Shown piece after piece: positions 43,765 through 54,760 of a DNA stretch of 64,000 nucleotides (within the stretch, counting starts at the first letter, position 1; the number at the start of each line of letters is the position of its first letter). A program made the position numbers and the translations under genes. Source of the stretch: Pseudocercospora fijiensis CIRAD86 (Eukaryota > Ascomycota > Dothideomycetes > Mycosphaerellales > Mycosphaerellaceae); assembly GCF_000340215.1 (NCBI RefSeq), contig NW_006921533.1, positions 4,862,979-4,926,978 of the forward strand, written 5' to 3'. The notes below the pieces were generated by a model that saw nothing but the letters and a program-made list of their open reading frames with translations, ran no database searches and had not been told where the DNA came from.

Positions 43765-45372
43765 TTATGAGCCGATGACGCTGACAGCTCCCTCGCCAGT
43801 CAGCGCTACCAGACTTTTTGCCTTGGCGCCCCATTTGACGTCTGCAACATTCACGGCTCTGCGCAGCGGCTCATTCCAAGACTTGTTGCTCTTCGAGTAC
43901 TGTGATACCACGATCCCACCAGGTCCGCCTGCTGCGAGATATTGACCTGTGTAGTCCCAAGCAATGCCAGTGACCGCTGACCCAATGTCGATGGTCTTAA
44001 GCGCATTGAGTTTCCTCAAGTCCCAAACTGTAAGTATGTTCTGGCCTTGGTTCGCCGAAGCGATCCATGTGCCATTTTCTGAGAACGTCAGGGCGATGAC
44101 TGGTGTTGCAGCAGAGGGTGCTGGGAATGTGTGCGCCAGCTGTGAAGTCTTGACGTCGTAAAGTCGCACGGAACCATCCGATCCTCCAGCTGCCAAAAGG
44201 TGGCCATCAGGGTGAAACGCAACGGTGGTAAGTTCTATCTTATGCATTAGCGGGACCAGCACAACATCACGGCTCATTGTTACTTACCAATATCACCGTA
44301 TACCTGTGTAAGAACTTTCATGGAGTCAAGGTCGTAGATGATGTAGCTCTTGTCATAGCCAACGGAGACCAAAAGTTTGCCACTGGGATGTCCTGCTACC
44401 GCCGTAGCTGCACCTGCGTGCTGCTGAAACTTGCCCTTAATCGCACCATCCTGGGCGACTACAACAGCACCAGAAGAGGTAGATAAGGCTTGCTTATCGT
44501 GAGCCCAAGCACCACCAAGGATCGCGCCGGCGCTGAGACTTGTTCGAGTAGTGAAAGTGCCTTGAGAGAGATCATAGACGCCCATTGTGCCATCTGAGTC
44601 TCCCGTGAGGAAAAAGTCTCCAGACTGGTCCGAAGCGAGGAACTTGGCGCCTGTGAATTGCGTGTCCACAGTAGATCTGATGTCGTAAGATTGTATCTCG
44701 TCGGCGGTCGCCCAGTCTTCCGGTACAGGCCTCTTGCGCCGAGTGGAAGAAAGTCGTGCCTGTGTCTCATCGATGGTCGCAAGCGCCACTTCTGAGAGAG
44801 CCTGGCTATCTACCTGCATGGCATCTCCATTTGCACCATTTACGCCATTCGCAGCACCAGTGACAGACACTCTCGAAAGCGCATCTCGAGCCTCGTCTCT
44901 CTCCTTTTGCAGACGCGCGATAACCCTTTGCGCAGAATCGTTGTAGTAAAGAGCAGTGCTCAGCTCTTGTCTAGTTTCTGCCAGCTGCTGCTTGAGCTGA
45001 TAGGATTCCAGGATAAGCGCATCCCATTCGTTTTGAAAGGTCGAGAGGAGGGCTGGAATTGAGGTGAGGGTCGGCGGTCTGGGCTTCACAACGCGCGCTT
45101 GCTTGAGATCGATCAAGTCATCCGCCGAAAGCTCTTCTCCGTTGACGGGATCGGAGCCATGCTCAGAGATGTAAGCTTCGATCAGTCGTCTCTCAAAGAC
45201 ATTGCCTATACCTACTGTAAGCTACTGCTCCATTCGCGGTCGTGAATCGCATGGTGACTGACCGGACTTTCGGCTTGCGACAGGATGCTCTGGCGCTTCG
45301 CCGGAGACTGCATACACGATTAGTATCTATTCGAATTGGGCATGGACGTGACAACATACTTGCGCACAACAT
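43765..45372 (-). CDS. PRP19: Pre-mRNA-processing factor 19 (U-box E3 ubiquitin ligase)
   Basis: Core of the Prp19/NTC spliceosome complex and a U-box ligase. Four exons: 45372-45360 (13 nt), 45307-45263 (45 nt), 45205-44288 and 44234-43765. Introns are 52, 57 and 53 bp, all GT-AG. The product is 481 aa, close to the family's length. The U-box emerges only after splicing: [20 protein letters not shown], then [19 protein letters not shown] and [17 protein letters not shown] coiled coil ([20 protein letters not shown]) mediates tetramerisation. The C-terminal WD40 domain has [30 protein letters not shown] and [13 protein letters not shown]. The tiny first exon makes automatic start calls likely to fail here. 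Confidence 0.96.
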
Positions 45373-46394
45373 GGTGGATAGCGATGATAATGCTCGACTA
45401 TTTGTTGCGTACACGCTATGAGATTCTTCAATCTTCAGTCAAAGTTTCTGTCTAGCCAAATTTGGAGCGTCAAGCGAGGTCTAGCGCGAAGTGCCTGAGC
45501 CGCAAGCTTCTGACGCTACCCTAAGCAAAACTTGACCTCATCGCGGCTGGTAGGTACATGCAATTCGACATCTCACGAGGAACAGTCTTGGCAAGAGAGA
45601 CTTGCTCCGTAATGATTAGACGGACATCCTGATCGCCTCCTTGTGGGCTCTTACGGGGAGTGGCTGTCATCGCAGCGACAAAATCCCGGACCGAATGCCT
45701 CAACAATCCATATGCGCCGCAATCATCCCGCGACTCTGCAAAAGCAATATTGACGTACATGCTTCCTTTCGCTCATGGAGCATTGTGATCATATTTGCAG
45801 CCACCAAAGTGAGAAGACAACAGCCGGCTTGCATTCGCAGTCGGGACTCGGTTACTCGTGTCGGTCAAAACCGGAGCAGCTCGTGCAATGTCGTAGAGCC
45901 TACATGACTTGGAGTGTGGCCACGGCAAAACGTGCAGAGACAACCGGAGCGTTGATATTTGTGTACCCACGTCCTGGTATTAAGGGCTGCTAGCTAGCGG
46001 ACATCAATGTGGATTGACGTGAAAGAGTTAATTTGCAAATCTCAGTTTTCTGAGCTGCAGCTGCGCATCAGTCTACTATCAGGACGAAGCGGTTTTGCTT
46101 ACTTTACCACGCAGCGGACATGCTATCGCATGCCTAGACGGCCAATTGTTCGGAGCGGTAGTGACGATTAAACACCGAAGTTGTGTTTCATAGCGCAGCG
46201 GGGCTGAGACCGCTGAGACCTTAGTGGGGGTATGATGAAAGGCGAGCGACGAAAACTGAGTGTGCTTCACTCTCCTTCATGTAGCCGGTCTCTTCCTTCC
46301 ACAATTCCAATCCAAGAACACTGTCCAAGCCATTACGGTGCTTTTCTCACAACTCAATTCTCACCCAAAAATTTCGAAGCAGACAGCCGCAATC
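45373..46394. promoter_or_regulatory. Divergent promoter region, PRP19 / FBA1
   Basis: About 1.0 kb between divergent starts. A pyrimidine-rich stretch (about 46,264-46,310, CTCTCCTTCATG...CTTCCTTCC) precedes the FBA1 ATG, as is common for strongly expressed fungal glycolytic genes. No protein-like ORF recognised. Confidence 0.55.
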
Positions 46395-47689
46395 ATGGCC
46401 CAATCCATCCTCAAGGTCAAGTCTGGTGTCATCTACGGCGATGATGTGAAGGCTCTCTTCAAGTACGCACAGGAGAAGAACTTTGCCATTCCAGCTATCA
46501 ATGTCACCTCCTCCTCCACCGTGGTCGCCGCCCTCGAGGCTGCAAAGGTCGCCAAGGCACCAATCATCCTCCAGATGTCCCAGGGTGGTGCCGCCTACTT
46601 CTGCGGAAAGGGCATTGACAACAAGGACCAGAGCGCTTCCATTGCCGGTGCAATCGCTGGAGCTCACTACATTCGCGCTGTCGCACCATCATACGGTGTT
46701 CCAGTTGTCCTCCACACCGACCACTGCGCAAAGAAGCTCCTTCCTTGGCTCGACGGCATGCTCGACGCTGATGAGGCCTGGTTCAAGCAGTAAGTGAAGC
46801 GAAGTGAAGGGTGAAAGCCCTCATTTGTCTGTCTCCAACTCCGCGGCAGAATGAGCGCCGCGCCCTGCGTAACACAGATAGTAGCACAGTCTCGGGGTCT
46901 GCGTTTGGGGTCACTCAGACTTTTGCTAACGGTTTTATGCTCCAGGCACGGCGAGCCACTTTTCTCCTCCCACATGATCGATCTGTCCGAGGAAGCCGTC
47001 GATGAGAACATCAAGACCACTGCTGCCTACTTGAAGCGCGCTGCACCAATGAAGCAATGGCTCGAGATGGAAATTGGTATCACTGGTGGTGAAGAGGATG
47101 GTGTCAACAACGAGGATGTCGACAACAACTCCCTGTACACTCAGCCAGAGGATATCTACGAGATTTACAAGACCCTTGCACCAATCTCGCCATACTTCTC
47201 GATCGCCGCTGGTTTCGGCAACGTTCACGGTGTGTACAAGCCAGGCAACGTTAAGCTGAGGCCAGAGCTCCTTCAGAAGCACCAGAAATACGTGCAAGAG
47301 AAGGAAGGCACCAAGGACGAGAAGCCAGTGTTCCTTGTCTTTCACGGTGGCTCAGGATCCAGCAAGCAGGACTTCCTCGACGCTATCAGCTATGGTGTCG
47401 TTAAGGTCAACCTCGATACCGATTTGCAATACGCCTACACCGAGGGTATCCGTGACTACATGATCAAGAAGAAGGACTACGTCAGCTCGCAAGTCGGTAA
47501 CCCAGACGGCGAGGACAAGCCAAACAAGAAGTATGCTTTGCTCCTACCTAATACTTGCATATAATTTGACTGACCCTGCTTCTTAACAGGTACTACGACC
47601 CAAGAGTGTGGGTACGCGAGGGTGAGAAGACCATGACCAAGCGTGTCGCCGTGGCCCTCGAGGATTTCAACGCTGCGAACCAGCTGTAA
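46395..47689 (+). CDS. FBA1: Class II fructose-bisphosphate aldolase
   Basis: Zinc-dependent glycolytic/gluconeogenic enzyme splitting fructose-1,6-bisphosphate. Three exons: 46395-46789, 46946-47530 and 47590-47689, with introns of 156 bp (GTAAGT...TCCAG) and 59 bp (GTATGC...AACAG). The product is 359 aa, the size of yeast Fba1. The start MAQSILKVKSGVIYGDD is the first ATG in good context. Zinc and active-site motifs are visible: VVLHTDHCAKK, GGEEDGVNN, FGNVHGVY and VFHGGSGSS, followed by KVNLDTDLQYA. C-terminal ALEDFNAANQL. The first intron is the longest resolved in the window, a common trait of highly expressed genes. Confidence 0.98.
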
Positions 47690-48411
47690 ATGTGCTAGGT
47701 TTCTGTTGATGAGCATTGAAACAGGGTGAATTTTGAGCGAGTTAAGGCTAGTGCAGAGCAAAAGCTAGTTCTTAGATGAATTCATTGCATGACATGACTT
47801 GGATCAGTAGCCCTTTTGTGCGCTTCGACTCTGCTGAATCTCATGGACGATACCCTTGCAGTAGTTCTTTTTGGCTTGAGAGGCGGCTATCACTGGAAGG
47901 AACCATCCTCAAGTAACGCTGCGGAGGGACAGATCAGAGTTGGTGTTGTACATCTATGAGACGCTGCCATACTACTTCCACTGCTTGGTCGGCTGGGGTA
48001 TTATCGCCGGAGATGGCGTATACTGGTTGATTTGGGCTGTGGTGTTGCCAAAACTTGGCAAGTACGAGCTTATCAGAGAGGAATATACGGATGAGATCGA
48101 TGGGTGCAAGCATGACTTCTTCTTGTTGACAATGGCCGATGGCTCTTCAATTACTCGGACAGTCCCCTCGTGTGAAGGCAGGATTTGTCGTCAACAAGGA
48201 CGCGACTCCGCTTCCTGCACTCGATGCGACATCACATATAAAGGCCCTCGTCAAGCGGGTATATAAGGGTCGTGTAAGCGGAGATCAGGCACAGGAATCA
48301 TCCTCCTTGATCCAAAATATATGTTCTGAATCTTAACACTGATCAGGCTAGGTTGCGTTTCTCGCCCACGAACAAAGCTTTACGGTAGCCGTGATCCCCA
48401 AATAATTACCC
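47690..48411. other. Convergent intergenic region, FBA1 / NOP6
   Basis: About 720 bp. It contains the permease-like fragment and a 65-codon frame (48,139-48,336, MALQLLGQSPRVKAGFVVNK start) faintly like the first strand of a zinc-type dehydrogenase; the latter is too weak to annotate. Confidence 0.4.
47940..48137 (+). pseudogene. Possible C-terminal fragment of an APC-family permease
   Basis: The frame from 47,940 (TTG, no ATG) encodes ETLPYYFHCLVGWGIIAGDG followed by VYWLIWAVVLPKLGKYELIR and EEYTDEIDG. A last membrane helix followed by a short cytosolic tail of this shape is typical of fungal amino-acid permeases. No upstream helices exist between it and FBA1, and the frame then runs into unrelated residues. 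I read it as a truncated relic. The match is by eye and modest. Confidence 0.35.
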
Positions 48412-49347
48412 TCATCGACGATTGAGCATCCTCATACGACTTGGATGCATGCCATGGCTATCATCCGCCCCACCTTCGGCCTCACTCTGCGCAGCCTTCT
48501 CCTGGAGCTCTCTCACAATGGTCTTCTTCTCCCCGTTGACATTCTTCTTCTCCTTTTTCACACCCGCCTTAGCATCCTCCTTCGCCTGTTTCTCCTTGAC
48601 CTTCCTCTCCTCTTCCGCCCTCCTCTTCCTCTCCTCATCCAACTTCGCATTCTTAGCCTTGATCTTCTCCTTTCTCTCATCCGTCTTTCCGCCTCCACCG
48701 GCCGTCAACTCAACATTAATTCTGCGTGCTGTCTCCTTCTTCTTGTGATGTCTGCCTCTGAACGCCTCGTCTTGTGCGAGTAAGGGTTCCGTTGTCTCTG
48801 CGCCAGGCTCTATAGGTGCCTCGCCACGTTCAATCGCTTCCGGATCGAATAGCGAATGATGGTAGAGCTTTAGACATGTTTTCATGCGGTCGTAGTTCTC
48901 GAATTCCAGGAATGCGAAGCCTTTACTTTTCTTGGTCTTGGGATCGGTTCGGTGGCGAAGAGTGTATGGCTTGAGTTTGGCGAAGTGTTTATCGAGGGAG
49001 GAGTCGGTGGTCTTGTACGGTAGATTGCCAACGAACACGATGAAGCGATTCTTGCTGGGCTTGTCCTGTTCAGACTTGGCTTTTCTCCGCTTCTTCTTCT
49101 TTGGCTGTTTCGCTGTCGCTTCTTCGGCGGCATCGGCCGGATGCTGCTCTTCGCTGGTTGATTTGCGCTTGTTCGATTTCTCTGTCTTCACTGCCGCAGC
49201 TGGGTCTTCGTCGATTTTTGCATTTTGCGCTGGCACGGCCTCAGGCTCTTCTGTCTCGGCATGCTTTCGCTTCTTGCCCTTCTTTTGACGCTCAGCATCT
49301 CGTTGCGCCTTCTTCTCTTTCCGATTGAGACTCTCCTCTTGCGACAT
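48412..49347 (-). CDS. NOP6: RRM-containing ribosome biogenesis protein Nop6
   Basis: Nucleolar RNA-binding factor for early 40S assembly. 311 aa from ATG 49347 (MSQEESLNRKEKKAQRDAER). The frame is open to a TTG at 49389, which is not a plausible start. A Lys-rich N-terminus (KQPKKKKRRKAK) precedes one RRM: RNP2 FIVFVGNLPY (about residue 117) and RNP1 KGFAFLEFEN (about 158). A long Lys/Glu-rich helical tail (DEERKRRAEEERKVKEKQ) ends in RMRMLNRR. The single RRM embedded in basic coils and the NRFIVFVGNLPYKTT motif match Nop6. Its promoter directly abuts the RIP-mutated repeat island about 90 bp upstream. Confidence 0.88.
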   Translation of the reverse strand: MSQEESLNRKEKKAQRDAERQKKGKKRKHAETEEPEAVPAQNAKIDEDPAAAVKTEKSNKRKSTSEEQHPADAAEEATAKQPKKKKRRKAKSEQDKPSKNRFIVFVGNLPYKTTDSSLDKHFAKLKPYTLRHRTDPKTKKSKGFAFLEFENYDRMKTCLKLYHHSLFDPEAIERGEAPIEPGAETTEPLLAQDEAFRGRHHKKKETARRINVELTAGGGGKTDERKEKIKAKNAKLDEERKRRAEEERKVKEKQAKEDAKAGVKKEKKNVNGEKKTIVRELQEKAAQSEAEGGADDSHGMHPSRMRMLNRR

Positions 49348-49429
49348 TTTGGCAACTAGGAAGTGTTGTGGACCACTATCGCGTTCCAAGACTGGCAGCT
49401 TGCAATGTATTTGTTTTGATTACTAATCG

Positions 49430-50280
49430 TATATATATCTCGACTACCGAGGCTAGCAAACTTCGATAGCTAAAGGCTCTTAGACTCTACAACTATAGGC
49501 CTAGGTATGTTTATATTATATATAATATAGCTATCTATAAGGTTCTAGGAATACGATACTAGTTTTAGAGAATATTATAATTTTAGTTTCTATATATATC
49601 TATGCCCTAGTTTATAAAGGAAAATTTACTAATCTTACAATTCTTAATTATAGTTATGCTTTTTTAAGTTATATAGTAGTTTGTTCTAGCTATAGTATAT
49701 AGTTTAGTAGGGCTTAGTATAAGTACTAGTATCTAAGTAGTAGTTTGCTGCTAGTCTAGACGCGCGCTATTAATTCCCTTAGACTCTTAGTTAGTAGGCT
49801 TTAAATATTTAGTTAGAAAACGAAATATATCTATAGCAAATACTAAGTACTACTTAGCTAATTACTATAGTAAGAGAGAATAGGACTTTAGCTATATACT
49901 AAAATAGCGATTTAGACTTTAGTAGTAAATTTACTAGTAGTAAAAGTTATTAACCTTAGCTTAAAATATATAAATAAAATTTAATTATTTAGGCTATATA
50001 TAGAATATATACTAAAAGAATAGATATACTACCTTAGTAGAGGCCTAGATATATTATATATAACCCCCTAATTACTAGTAGTTATCCTCTAGCTAGTAAG
50101 TCTAGTAGTATAATTCTTAGAGATTAATAGCTTTAAGCTATACTATCTAGCTATTATAGATTTAGCTATTATACTAGTTATTTCTACTACTAGTCCCCCG
50201 ATAAATTATATAGTTTAAAGTATAGAATACTAAATTACTAACTTCTAAATAGAGATATGTAAGAAGGGTATGTTAGCAGG
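49430..50280. repeat. Very AT-rich RIP-mutated segment
   Basis: The most TA-rich stretch of the island. I could not read a protein family in any frame. It is either an older or more heavily mutated repeat than those to the right. Confidence 0.6.
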
Positions 50281-51699
50281 TAGATAGGGTAGTAGTAGGT
50301 ACAGGTAGTATTCGATAGAGATCTAAGAGGAGAGGGAGGAAGGTAGGCTAGTTAGCCTAACGCTAAGCGCTAAGCCCTGCCTAAGGCATTAAGACCCTAG
50401 CTTCACTCGAGCCTAGTTATATGCCAATTACGTGTAACCTCTTTAGTCCTAATACACGCTTCCCTTCTAAAGGCCGCGCCCTCGTAGCCGGTCTATATTC
50501 TATTCTTAACCTCTATCGCTGCTAACTTAGTAGGTCTAGCAAGCTTCTTAGTCCGCGCTAAATTAAATACGCAATCGCCGATTATATAACTATATTAAAC
50601 CTTACCTCTAAACAACACAATATATAACTCTAACTACGCTATCTCTATATCTAATAAACTATAAAGTAATATATATCTACAAGAATTGAAGGCCTTCGAC
50701 TAATTATAATACGAGCGCGTCTTCCCTACTATAATAGGTAGACGTACGAGGTATTATAGTACTGCCTCCGTTCTAAGTAATATCGTATCGAGTTCTTTGC
50801 GTCTACTCTAAAAGACCTAGCTATGTCCGCTTCCGAGGGTTGTCCGCTTCCGAGGATTTGTTCTTATTATTATAAGGGCTATTATTGTTCGTAGTTTCGC
50901 TAGCCCTAATTAGTTAGGTTTAGTAGCCTTTAATTGTTAATCTTATCTTATCTTTTTAGAAAAAAACATAGCTCGTCTAGTTTCTATAGGTAAAGGCTAT
51001 TATAAGTATAGTAGTAGAGGTTCGCCTCGCTTAAAGGGTTAGATAGATCGAGGAGTAACCTATTATCCGCAAGATCGACCCCGGCTAGCTTAGCTCTATA
51101 GTTTTGCCCTTAGTTAGTCTATTAGTCGCTTAATCTTTTAGGCGGCTTAAAGTTTTAACTTAGCCTTAAAGTTTTAATTAAAGTTTTGATTAAAGGTGCC
51201 TTAGGCTCGTAGTGTAGGTAAGGTTGTCTTTATAGGTATAGTAATAATAGCAAGTAATGTTAATAATAGCGGCGCTAGTCGTCTTAGCGCTAACTTTATC
51301 TTGTTTTAATTTCCTTCTTTAACTAATAACAACTCGGCAACACTATTACTAATATAGCTATATCCTTCCTTTCTTAAACAGCAATACACTCCGTAATACT
51401 ATTACTAATATAGCCGCGCCGGCCGCGCCGTCCTTGCCGATTGCCTAGGCCTCGAGGCCTCGATAGAATAAGGGAATAAGAGAGGGACCTATAGGGCGCG
51501 TTAGTAAAGAGGTAGAGTTCTTAAAAGAGTATGCGATTAATTAATCGGCGCGTTATAGCGCGCCTAGTGTAGTCTTATTGTCCTTTATTGCTAACAATTG
51601 CTTGCCTCTAATTAGTTAGCTAATAGCACCCTAGGGGTAGCATTATTCCTAGGCCTTAATAGTAACATTATAAGCTTTTAGCCTTCTTCTTGTCCTTTA
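50281..51699. repeat. RIP-mutated segment, presumed 3' region of relic B
   Basis: Non-coding as far as I can read. It includes a close direct repeat of TGTCCGCTTCCGAGG (about 50,827 and 50,843) and a repeated CTATTACTAATATAGC (about 51,343 and 51,398). The 3' LTR of relic B should lie here, but I could not fix its ends. Confidence 0.45.
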
Positions 51700-54372
51700 C
51701 GCTAGTCTAATACTTATCTAACAACTCAGTTATGTCTTTAAAAGAGTCTTTAGCTTCCTACGAGTCCTATTTAGGTAAATAGCCTTGCTATCTTAGGAGG
51801 TACTCCTTCTTGCCTTGCCTAGTCCGGTAGTTTAGGATACGTTCTATAGACTATAGTTCTTCGCTATTAGCTAAGACTTCTTCTAACTTAGTAGGCGCTT
51901 TATCGCCTTCGCGCTAGTAGTACGGTTTAAGGAGGGAGATATAGAAGGTGTTATAGATAGTATAATAAGGTAGAAGCTATAACTAGTAGGCCTAGCTATT
52001 GCCCTTCGGTTCTCGGATGCGGAATAGGCTAATGTATCTTAGTGCGAGCTTAGGCCTTGTCTTACTATCGGGTAATAGATGCTTACGGATACGGAGGTTC
52101 TTCGTACTAAGTATAGCTATGTCGCCTTGTTTAAAGGTTATTAGTATATAGCGCTTATCGTAGTAGGTCTTTTAGTACTCTTAAGCCCTTATTAGCTTCT
52201 TAGCTATCTTAGCATAGATTTCTCGCATCTTCTAGATACGTTCTATTGCCGCTAGTGTCTCTAGTACTTAACGCGCTTCCCTTTCCTTGCGCTCGGCCTC
52301 GAGCGATAGTAGGTCTTATAGTATAGCAGCGTTCTAGCCTATTATAGCTATATAGGGCGATATCTTAGTTGCTAAATGTACACTGTTATTATATACGAAT
52401 TCTGTAGGCTATAGGAGGTTAACCTAATCCTCGGGGTTCTTATTAATATAGCTGCGTAGGTACTGCTATAGGGTAGCATTCTGCCTCTCTGTTTAACCGT
52501 TAGTCTACGGATAGAAGGCTATTAATAGCCGATGCTTTAGTCTTAGCTATAGGCATATTTCGCTCTAGTAGTGCGATATAAATATCGAGCCCCTATTAGA
52601 GACTATCCCCTTAGGGGTTCCCTAATAGATACAGAAGATATTAGTCTATAGCGCCTCTACTATATTAATAGCAGTCTAATCCTTGCGCGCCGGGATATAT
52701 CGAGCGCCTTTAGTAAATCGATCTACTATAATAAGGATAGCATTATATACGTCCTTGCTGCCTCTACGCTTAGTAGGCGGAAGGCCTATAATAAAGTCTA
52801 TTATTAGCTTAGCAAATAGCTTCTTTAGAACAGGGAGCGAAGACAACTCGCCGAACGGCAAGTGCTTCGGTGCTTTAACTCGCTAGTATACTGTATAGGT
52901 CTGTATATACTCCTTTATATGCCGCTTACTATTTAGCTAGTAGTATGTACGCGATAGTAACTCGTGCGACCTCTCTATACTATAGTAACTAGCGAGCTTA
53001 CTATTATAGTGCCTCTTTAAAAGCTCTTATCTAATCGATTGTTTAGCGGGGATATAGTATCTGCCCTTAAACCTTAAGTAACCCTTATCGTCGATCGACT
53101 AACTATTACTCTTACTAGATCGAGTCGCCCGCCTACTTATAAGCTTATTAATGCGCTCGATAGCAAAGGCGTCCCTCTACTAAGTACGTAATAGCTTATC
53201 TATAAACGATTAACTATCCCTATTTACAAGGTTATTTAACAGCACCCTCGCTATTAAACGAGGTACGTATTATATGCATCTAATAGCACTAGCAGCCGGA
53301 ACTACTATAACCTCTTCTATAGTACTATCGCTATATAGGCTATTACTATAGATAGCAATGTCTTTAATCGAGTTATTATAGCTCGAGCGATCTACGTCCT
53401 TTCTAACGCATACTAGAAGAACGATAACTCCGCTATAGTATTTATTGCCGCCGCGGGGTCCGGAAGTCCGCTTATCCTACGCTTGCTTATTAATAATACG
53501 GGCTATAGCAATCTTATACTATAGGGTTAGAAACAATAAATTAATAGATTGCTAAGTCTCGCTATCGTAATTAGGCCGCCTCGATAGGCTATCGGTAGGG
53601 TTACTTACGCCTAGCTAATATAATATATTAAAATCGAACCTAGCGAGGTAGACGGCCTATCTAGCCTATCGACCTATAACCCTAGTAACCTTCGTAATTC
53701 TACGGAGGTTGTTATAGTCCGTATAGACCTGAATTGTATGCTAAGCACTATCGAGATAGTAGCGCTAATACTTAAAGGCTTCTACGATTGCTAAGAGCTC
53801 TTACTCGTAGGTCTTATATCGACGTTCTATATCGATTATCTTTCGTAAAAAGAAGGCAATCGGGTACTAGTAATAGTTATTATCTAATTGCTATAACATA
53901 ATAGCCGATATAGCGAACTATAAAGCGTTAGTCTTAATTCGGATCTACTTGCTTAGTACGAAATAGTATAACAAGGGGACATTAGTAAAGCGTTGCTTTA
54001 GGCCGTTAAAAGCGGCTTATACTCTGTTAGTCTATTTAAACTCTCTAGTTAGGTTAGCCTTAGTTTTAGTAAGCTTAGTTAGGGGCATTATATGCCGTAA
54101 ATAGCCCTTAATAAACCGGCGGTAGAAATTAGCGAAGCCGAGGAACGATTGAAGCTCCTTAATAGACGTAGGAATAGGCTATTTAGTAATTGTTTTAATC
54201 CGATTAGGATTAGCCTTAACACTATTAGTTAATACGATAAAACTAAGGAAGGCTACCTCCTTAGTAGCAAAGGTGCATTTAGAAGGCTTGCAATACAGTT
54301 TATAGGCTCGTAGGCGATCGAGTACCTTACGGACTATAGCCTAGTACTCCGCAATATTAGGTAAGTATATAT
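51700..54372 (-). pseudogene. Relic B: Ty3/Gypsy chromovirus pol (RT end, RNase H, integrase, chromodomain)
   Basis: One continuous minus-strand frame without detected frameshift, interrupted only by TAG/TAA. From right to left: RT thumb (LRAYKLYCKPSKCTF, about 54.28 kb; [16 protein letters not shown], about 54.14 kb), RNase H (YPIAFFLRKIIDIERRYKTYE, quoted as YPIAFFLRKI and IERRYKTYE, 53.8 kb), integrase (IIDFIIGLPPTKRRGSKD and IVDRFTKGARYIP, 52,676-52,861) and chromodomain (SIERILNYRTRQGKKEYLLR, about 51.8 kb). The integrase second acidic residue reads Asn (GIVSNRGS, about 52.6 kb). RT before its thumb is missing because relic A is inserted at about 54,375. Not functional. Confidence 0.88.
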
Positions 54373-54379
54373 AAACTAG

Positions 54380-54567
54380 TGCTAGGCACACGGTTATAGT
54401 ACGAAGGTATCGTAATAGTTGTGCGGTACAAAAGTTAATACATTCTCTAAGGTACCGCGAGGCAAGCTATCTATATAATAGTCCTACTATTAGTAGCAAT
54501 AGCGACCGTAGCGGTCGATAGTAACCGCTGCCTGCTATCGTATATGCAATAGTATTATATCGTAACA
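54380..54567 (-). repeat. LTR (3' LTR of relic A)
   Basis: On the minus strand a 188-bp segment starts TGTTACGATATAAT and ends GTGCCTAGCA, the TG...CA termini of an LTR. It follows a polypurine tract directly, and its other side is immediately joined to the interrupted RT of relic B. The matching 5' LTR would be outside the window. Confidence 0.7.
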
Positions 54568-54580
54568 GCCTCCCCTTTTA
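54568..54580 (-). other. Polypurine tract of relic A
   Basis: Minus-strand TAAAAGGGGAGGC directly abuts the LTR start TGTTACG. This is the expected primer site for plus-strand DNA synthesis. Confidence 0.7.
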
Positions 54581-54760
54581 TAAAAAAGGTCGGCACTGTC
54601 TATAGTGTCCTAAAACAAAGGTCCTTAGCAGGCCGCACTATAGGAAGGTTTAAGGTAAAAAGAGCGTAATAGCGTCGCACAAAGGCTAAACCCAAACAGT
54701 ATACTAGAACGGTAATACTAGGTATAGAATCGTATCTCTCTAGTAATAACTACGTCGGTT

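Noticed and set aside
48139..48336. 65-codon frame faintly like a zinc-type dehydrogenase N-terminus
   Set aside because: Similarity too weak and short; no continuation downstream.
52683..52886. 67-codon plus-strand ORF
   Set aside because: Reverse of the integrase fragment of relic B.
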